DNA from: a virus
Strand: one strand, 5' to 3'
Virus record (IMG/VR): IMGVR_UViG_3300036830_000344
Span: 1-41,164 of that record
DNA: 41,164 nucleotides
Made by a program: the position numbers and the translations under genes
The notes under the pieces: model-generated
What the model saw: only the letters and a program-made list of their open reading frames with translations
What the model was told of the DNA's origin: nothing
The model's database searches: none
Part shown: piece by piece, positions 36,281-41,164 of the stretch
Position numbering within the stretch: the stretch's first letter is position 1
Layout of the letters: every line of letters begins with the position of its first letter

Positions 36281-36655
36281 TCAGTGTCCCCAGGCGTAGA
36301 CCAGCGCAGTCGGTTTTTTGACTTCGGCTTCGTTGGCAACCTCGGCCGGCGTCTCGTCGTAGAGCTTGAGCGTTTCGGCCACGGAGTTGTAGACCACGTT
36401 GGCGATGTTGACCGTGCCGGCTTCACCGATGCTCGTCAGAACGGCAAAGCCGTAGCTCACCTTCTTGAGCCCGACGTTGGCCGCGGTCAGTTTGTCGGCC
36501 TGTAGGTATTTGGTCGGGAAGGTGATCGGGGTGACCGTCATCTTCAGATTGCCCGGAGGGGCTTTCTTGCGCGGACGGGTGCCGACCGCCAAGGCGCCGA
36601 GAGAGGCGCCGAGGAAGACGAACGACGGCAAGAGGCGTTCCAGAAAGCGTTTCAC
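36281..36655 (-). CDS. Hypothetical protein after major capsid (124 aa)
   Basis: GTG at 36655 with AAAGGAG upstream. N-terminal MKRFLERLLPSFVFLGASLG looks like a signal or anchor helix, followed by a beta-rich part (KMTVTPITFPTKYLQADKLT, VSYGFAVLTSIGEAGTVNIA). It is the gene after the capsid, where decoration or head-completion proteins are common. A signal-like start on a putative head protein is odd and may just be a hydrophobic helix. Confidence 0.65.
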   Translation of the reverse strand: MKRFLERLLPSFVFLGASLGALAVGTRPRKKAPPGNLKMTVTPITFPTKYLQADKLTAANVGLKKVSYGFAVLTSIGEAGTVNIANVVYNSVAETLKLYDETPAEVANEAEVKKPTALVYAWGH

Positions 36656-36695
36656 CGTGTGCTCCTTTGGTCGAGTAGAGGTCGAGAACCAAGCG

Positions 36696-36727
36696 AGGCC
36701 CCCACCCCCCGGCAGGGGTGAGGGCCT
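36696..36727. terminator. GC-rich hairpin after major capsid gene
   Basis: AGGCCC-C-CACCCC (36696-36708) pairs with GGGGTG-A-GGGCCT (36715-36727) around CCGGCA. Twelve pairs with one C-A mismatch. No T-run follows on the minus strand, so it is probably an attenuator or mRNA stabiliser rather than a full terminator, as is typical after capsid genes. Confidence 0.5.
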
Positions 36728-36733
36728 TAGCGC

Positions 36734-37942
36734 CTAGTTGAGTTTCGTCGCTACCGCGTGGGTGTTGCGACGCAGGAGGGCGGTGTTGAGGCGCCAGAAC
36801 ATATCGCCCCGGAACCGTGTGGTTCCCTCCTGGTGCCGAATCATCTCCGGCGAGGCCCACTGTGGCCCCTGCTTGCTGCGGACGGACCCGAGGTCCGCTT
36901 TCCGCAACATGAACATGCACCGATCCTGGCAGTCGAAGTGACGCTCGATCGGTGTGCCCTGCGGGGTGGTGAGCCCATTGCGCTTGCCGGTGTTGTAGCT
37001 CTCCGACCCGTCGAAGCGGACCTGCGCCTGGAGTTCTTCACTCAGGATGCGGATCTGCTTGGCGCTGGAGATGCACCAATCCGGCTCCTCGCCTGAGGAC
37101 TGGAAAACTTCGTCTTCCAGCTCGTAGACGAGCGACGTAGAGACGTCCTGCGCCGTCGAATCGACGAACGCTGCCCACGTCGGCACTTCCGCCGGGTTGA
37201 TCCCGCCGTAGATCGTGGTGTCGCTGAGCATTGCCAGCAAACCATCGACCTCGAACGAGGTTTCCCCAGCGCGGGCGTTGGCGATCGACACGAAGAATTT
37301 GCCGGCTTCTTCGGTGTCGACGTTGGCCCCGGAAATCGTGATCGTCCCGTTTTTGACGGAGACGGCCGTGATTTCCCGCCCTCCAGCAACGCTGTCCTCA
37401 TCGGCCAGCGTGCCGATGTCGATCTTGAGTCCTGGGTATAGGTGCCCACGCTTGAGCGCGTTGGCGCCGTCACCCGAGACGGTCAGAACGACATTACCCC
37501 CGCCGTTGTCGGCGAGAGAGCAGATGACACCGGAGCCGTCCGAGAACAGGCCCCGCTGCAACTGCCGTTTGATGCCGTCGACCGCACCCTGACGCTCCGT
37601 CTCGACTGCTTTGGCAACCGCCAGAGCAGACGTCGCGGATTCGTCGATCACGGCCGACTCGATGATGACGTCGAACCAGTTGTGCGAATACAGGTAGTCC
37701 GCACGTTTGGTCACAACGTTGGTGCCTTCATTCAGTTCCGAAGAACCGTCTCGGGGCACCGCCGAGAACCCACCGGAAAGCCCGGTGCGTACGGTGACAC
37801 GACAGGTATCACCGTTTTCGCCCTCTGGCGTGAGCTTCGTGAACTGATCGAGCAACGGGCTTCCTACGAAGACCGAATTCTCGATCGAGTCACTGAGCCA
37901 CGTCTCTTTCATTGCGGCCAAGAAGGCCGTTGAATTCTGCAT
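36734..37942 (-). CDS. Major capsid protein (HK97/P22-type fold likely)
   Basis: A 402-residue protein starting MQNSTAFLAAMKETWLSDSI with GGAG 9 nt upstream. The N-terminal arm, then GLSGGFSAVPRDGSSELNEG, a helical spine (ALAVAKAVETERQGAVDGIK) and beta-rich middle with VKNGTITISGANVDTEEAGK, followed by an end rich in Arg and Thr, fit podovirus coat proteins. It follows the scaffold by 16 bp, and a hairpin ends it. Assignment relies on position, length and overall pattern. Confidence 0.85.
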   Translation of the reverse strand: MQNSTAFLAAMKETWLSDSIENSVFVGSPLLDQFTKLTPEGENGDTCRVTVRTGLSGGFSAVPRDGSSELNEGTNVVTKRADYLYSHNWFDVIIESAVIDESATSALAVAKAVETERQGAVDGIKRQLQRGLFSDGSGVICSLADNGGGNVVLTVSGDGANALKRGHLYPGLKIDIGTLADEDSVAGGREITAVSVKNGTITISGANVDTEEAGKFFVSIANARAGETSFEVDGLLAMLSDTTIYGGINPAEVPTWAAFVDSTAQDVSTSLVYELEDEVFQSSGEEPDWCISSAKQIRILSEELQAQVRFDGSESYNTGKRNGLTTPQGTPIERHFDCQDRCMFMLRKADLGSVRSKQGPQWASPEMIRHQEGTTRFRGDMFWRLNTALLRRNTHAVATKLN

Positions 37943-37958
37943 GAAAGAGACTCCTTTC

Positions 37959-38921
37959 TTACTGCTGTTGTGAGGCCATCGCGCGCTCGGCCGCCGCCGT
38001 TCCGAGCTCGAGACGCTCCTCGTCGTTATTGGGATCGAGCGCCTTGCCACCGGGCTTGCCACCCGGTGCTCCACGTCCCGGTTCCGACCGCCGTTTAGCG
38101 AATTCCTGCTCGCGGCGAGCGAGGAATCCTTTGAGAACTCCGGCAGCCGACTCGTAGTCGGGGAGCCCGTCCGGTCCCGGTGACGCCTCCGCCCGTTGGC
38201 GAACGAAGGTGTCCTCGTCTTCGTCGAGCTCGCGGCCCCACAGTGACTCGATCCTTTCGAGTTCCTGATCGGCCAAGTCATCGAGCGCCTGCTCAATCTG
38301 AGCAACCTCCCGCTCCTGGCCTTCACGCTCCCTGTCGGCCTCGATCTGCGCGAGTCGCTGCTCGAGCTCGGGCTCGTCGTCGTCGAGTAGGGAACGCAGC
38401 TCATCGTCAATCTCCCCGCCGCCACCCACTTTCAGGCCGAGCAACTCAGCCGTCTGTGGGTCTGACAGGTCGATCCCCATGAGCCGCAGGTAATGGGGCA
38501 TTGTGGATGGGTCACGCAGTCCCTCTATCAGGGCCTGCGACTGCTCGGCTTCGCGCCTAGCATCGGCAACCTCTTGCCGGTCAGCTTGTCGCCTCTGCGT
38601 GTAATTGCCCGCCCATTCTTTCTGGAGGGCTTCTACGGCAGGACGGGCCGCCGGCTCGACGGTGTCGAGGTCGAAGGAGTCGATAAAGGACTCCTCCTCA
38701 CCACCTCCGGGCTCACCACCTGGCTCACCCTCGGGCTCCCCCTCACCGCTTACCGGATCATCCCCAACGTCATTGACGAGGGTTCCCGGCGGGAGGGCGG
38801 CGCGTTCTGCCGCCCATCCAGCTTCGAGGCCCGGCGCGATCGCAAGGATCTCGTCGAGCATCGGAGGGGTGTCGGATACGGCCTTGTTCCGATTGACGTC
38901 GGAGGGCACGTTGTCCTTCAT
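37959..38921 (-). CDS. Capsid scaffolding protein
   Basis: A 320-residue, very acidic, helical protein. N-terminal Gly/Glu/Pro region (GEGEPEGEPGGEPGGGEEES), then charged helices (RRQADRQEVADARREAEQSQ, ELEQRLAQIEADREREGQER), a Gly/Lys/Arg segment (KRRSEPGRGAPGGKPGGK), and a C-terminal helix rich in Ala and Gln (AMASQQQ). Between portal and capsid in the usual place, with the typical composition of scaffolds that guide capsid assembly then leave. Confidence 0.85.
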   Translation of the reverse strand: MKDNVPSDVNRNKAVSDTPPMLDEILAIAPGLEAGWAAERAALPPGTLVNDVGDDPVSGEGEPEGEPGGEPGGGEEESFIDSFDLDTVEPAARPAVEALQKEWAGNYTQRRQADRQEVADARREAEQSQALIEGLRDPSTMPHYLRLMGIDLSDPQTAELLGLKVGGGGEIDDELRSLLDDDEPELEQRLAQIEADREREGQEREVAQIEQALDDLADQELERIESLWGRELDEDEDTFVRQRAEASPGPDGLPDYESAAGVLKGFLARREQEFAKRRSEPGRGAPGGKPGGKALDPNNDEERLELGTAAAERAMASQQQ

Positions 38922-39014
38922 TGGTGTTACTCCTTTGTTGGGCGCGGGGCTCGACAGGAGCTTGTCCGCTGGTTGACCCGAGGGGTTGTCACACCCTTGT
39001 TCGGGGAAAGTTTG

Positions 39015-41164
39015 TTACTGGCCGGGTTCGTTGGCAGTCGGAGGTTCCGTGCCGTTACCGCCGCCGGGCTGGGGAGATCCACCGGGGAGGGAGGGGGACA
39101 CTTTCGGACCTGGTTCCTTGCCGGCGTTCGCCATCCCCTGTTCTTCGGCGACCTGATTCTGTACTTCTTCCTGCCGCACCTGGGCCTGCGTTTCGAGGTC
39201 GATGATCTTCTGGTAGTAGAAGAGCGACGCGTCCTTCGTCTTTGGCGGTGAGGATTCCCAGTCGTCGGTCTTCATCCAGTTCTCGATCGCCGCTTTGATG
39301 ATCGGCAGGGAGTCAAAGGGACGCGGCAGCCAACCGGGGACCATCGGACGACCGTTGACTTCCTCGAGCACTTCCTCGCCGGGCAGCGCCGGCCGGAGCG
39401 GCTGGTTCATGAAAGTGCCGTTCTTCAGCGACTCGATTACCCGGTGGGCTCGGCCAACGTCCTCTTCATAGCCCTGGATCAACTTTTCGGGGGTGGCCGA
39501 GTTGAGCGCCTGGATCACGACCTCGGGCGGGAAGACGCCCGGGAAGGTCTGGACGAGCTGCATGATCCGCTGTTCGATCTGGGGCCGCGTCTGCTGCTGT
39601 GTGGCCGACTGCTTGACGACGACATCGGTCTGATCGCGGAGATCGGCGCCGGTGAAGTCACCGACGGGTTCCCAGCCAGTCGTACCGCGGAACTTCATCA
39701 GTCGATCGGCGCCGTACTTGCGCTGGGCGATCACGAGGCAGTCGGTCATCAAGCCCGAGCGGAAGCGGTCGAAGTCGTCGACAAACTTCTGCCAGGCAAC
39801 CCGGCTCAATTCGACAACTGAGTTAATCGCCGTTCCCGATTCGACCTGATTGGGGATGTCCTGGTCAAAGGTGATTTTGGAGAAGCGCGCCTCGGCCCGT
39901 TCTTCCATCTCGAAGAGCTCGGAGGGGAAGTCGATGTTTTCCCGCCATTCGGGCTTTTCACCATTCGCCAAGGTGCGGTCATACTCGACCACGAGGCCGG
40001 GCTCATCGGTCGGGTCGGTGAGTAGCACGCCCTCGGCAGCGAGGATCTGTGCAACGAGGCCGATCTGGCTGTACTCGCTCTGCTTGTTGATCGCCTGGTC
40101 GTAGGAACGCACTACGTCGATCACCTTTTGCACGAGGCCCTTGGCACGATCGTTAGAACCGTCAATGTCATAAATCAGCCGACGCAGGCAAGGACGATCA
40201 ACGACCTGACCTTTGCCGTCGACAAGCGGGTAGTCCTCGTCGGCGAAGATCTTGCGACCGCCCGCGAAGGTCTGCCAGCGACCCTGCGGGTATTTCGGGC
40301 ACGGCCGCTCGAAGTATTCAGTGGTAACACAGAGCTTGGAGCCCTTCTTCTCGCGGGCCGTGATCCGGCTCGTCGACGACGTCGAGGCATCGGGCTGAAG
40401 TTTGCCCTCCGGCACTTTGAGGAAGCCGGATTCGTCTTCGAGCTCCTCGATCGAGCGAACGTGCTCAACGGCGTACCAGCGCGATTTCTCGAAGTCAACC
40501 CCTGGCTCCCAGAGAACCTCGAGCCCGGAGTAGATCGTGACCCCAATCTCACCTCGACCGCGGTAAACGGGCTTTTCAGGATCGGGCATCCCTTCGTAAG
40601 GTTTTTCGCCCGTCTCGGGATCTACGTAGTCAGCTTCGGGGTGGATCGAGACATCGGAAAAGGGGCCGACGCTGCCGTCCCACGCAGCTCGACCGAAGGC
40701 TTCCTCGCTGACCATCGCCCACCACAGGGCCTTCTCCTCGGCCGTCGAGAAGCCCCATGTGTCGTAACCCGCTCGAGCGAGTCGCATCGCGATCCTCGAA
40801 GCGGCGTAGTCCTCGGGATCTCCGGTGACCGCCGTCGATTCCCATTCCGGTTCGCGCTGTGTGGCGGAGGAGATTTTCCTCTTCAGCATCGGCGAGATGA
40901 TGTCGTTGCTGCGACGCACCCGGTGGTCAGGCTTCGCGCCACCCAGGGCTACCGTTGACGTCGAGACGTCGGTCAGTTTGGTGCCATCGTCATTGAGCTC
41001 GGCGAAGTGGTTACCGTTGGCGAACTTGATCCCAAGCTGTCGGCGGGCGACGACTTCGTTGAGCCCATCACGGCCACGCTTGAGCCGCTGCTCGACGTCG
41101 GTCGGGATCGGTTCCCGGCCTTTGACCTCCGGCTTCGCGGCCGGCTTTTTCTCGGCGACGGCGG
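39015..41164 (-). CDS. Portal protein (main part; N-terminus continues at 137-1)
   Basis: Forms the dodecameric DNA gateway at one capsid vertex. This part holds nearly all of the about 719-residue protein. A long helical/beta body runs through WWAMVSEEAFGRAAWDGSVG, then QKVIDVVRSYDQAINKQSEY and SGTAINSVVELSRVAWQKFV, typical of podovirus portals with their stem and clip helices. The C-terminus is Gln/Pro/Gly-rich. The frame is open from 40919 through the right end into the left end, which shows the contig ends are one gene in a circle. The GTG at 40919 is internal, not the start. Scaffold and capsid follow. Confidence 0.85.
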   Translation of the reverse strand, partial: AVAEKKPAAKPEVKGREPIPTDVEQRLKRGRDGLNEVVARRQLGIKFANGNHFAELNDDGTKLTDVSTSTVALGGAKPDHRVRRSNDIISPMLKRKISSATQREPEWESTAVTGDPEDYAASRIAMRLARAGYDTWGFSTAEEKALWWAMVSEEAFGRAAWDGSVGPFSDVSIHPEADYVDPETGEKPYEGMPDPEKPVYRGRGEIGVTIYSGLEVLWEPGVDFEKSRWYAVEHVRSIEELEDESGFLKVPEGKLQPDASTSSTSRITAREKKGSKLCVTTEYFERPCPKYPQGRWQTFAGGRKIFADEDYPLVDGKGQVVDRPCLRRLIYDIDGSNDRAKGLVQKVIDVVRSYDQAINKQSEYSQIGLVAQILAAEGVLLTDPTDEPGLVVEYDRTLANGEKPEWRENIDFPSELFEMEERAEARFSKITFDQDIPNQVESGTAINSVVELSRVAWQKFVDDFDRFRSGLMTDCLVIAQRKYGADRLMKFRGTTGWEPVGDFTGADLRDQTDVVVKQSATQQQTRPQIEQRIMQLVQTFPGVFPPEVVIQALNSATPEKLIQGYEEDVGRAHRVIESLKNGTFMNQPLRPALPGEEVLEEVNGRPMVPGWLPRPFDSLPIIKAAIENWMKTDDWESSPPKTKDASLFYYQKIIDLETQAQVRQEEVQNQVAEEQGMANAGKEPGPKVSPSLPGGSPQPGGGNGTEPPTANEPGQ
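41038..41164. repeat. 127-bp direct terminal repeat, right copy
   Basis: Exact repeat of 1-127. See the left copy. Confidence 0.95.

Noticed and set aside
40917-40919. GTG at 40919 as portal start
   Set aside because: The upstream frame continues with protein-like sequence through the junction to a GTG at 137 that has a ribosome binding site and operon overlap.

Overview
The window reads as one complete genome of a temperate, podovirus-like phage in circular form. The first 127 bases are repeated exactly as the last 127 (1-127 = 41038-41164), so the unique length is 41,037 bp, and the portal gene runs through the junction. The high GC content, many GTG and some TTG starts, almost universal stop/start overlaps (ATGA, GTGA, TGATG, TAGTG) and TANNNT-type -10 boxes suggest an actinobacterial or similar high-GC host; that host guess is inference only.

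Layout. (1) A leftward late operon of about 26 kb starts near 7.1 kb. It runs through a 444-aa unknown protein, seven small genes, a putative small terminase, the large terminase and three small genes (one membrane/coiled-coil), then crosses the junction into portal, scaffold, major capsid, two small head genes, a T7 gp11/P22 gp4-like adaptor, a gp12/gp10-like nozzle or hub, a small tail protein, a tandem-LamG fibre, four internal-virion-like proteins with arginine/glycine-rich N-termini, and a lysis set (two membrane proteins, a CHAP endolysin, a holin). It ends with a RusA-like resolvase and a UUCG-loop intrinsic terminator at 21.9 kb. There is no tape measure, sheath or major tail tube gene, hence podovirus-like. 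(2) A rightward early operon (7.5-10.0 kb) holds nine small genes with no recognisable function, including two tiny membrane proteins. (3) A leftward replication/recombination operon (17.15-10.0 kb) encodes a winged-helix initiator-like protein, DnaB helicase, several small zinc proteins, a Cas4/RecB-like Fe-S nuclease, a Sak4-like ATPase and a DUF669-like SSB. No polymerase or primase is seen, so host enzymes are presumably used. (4) A divergent switch at 19.38-19.50 kb separates a leftward tyrosine integrase operon (19.38-17.28 kb, closed by a strong terminator at 17.2 kb) from a rightward operon led by a winged-helix repressor candidate (19.5-20.8 kb). A short leftward unit (21.8-20.8 kb) has its own promoter.

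Most interesting: two intergenic sites in the early operon (8173-8236 and 9115-9177) each fold as the top half of a tRNA, an acceptor stem plus a T-arm with a canonical T-loop, placed directly on the TAG stop codon and followed by a small hairpin and then the next ribosome binding site. The copies differ by compensatory base changes in all three stems. A third, larger tRNA-like element with acceptor, D and T arms but no normal anticodon arm lies at 10225-10315 in a 450-bp non-coding block. Four control regions also share a TGTGTnCAC-type 10-mer that looks like a phage operator.
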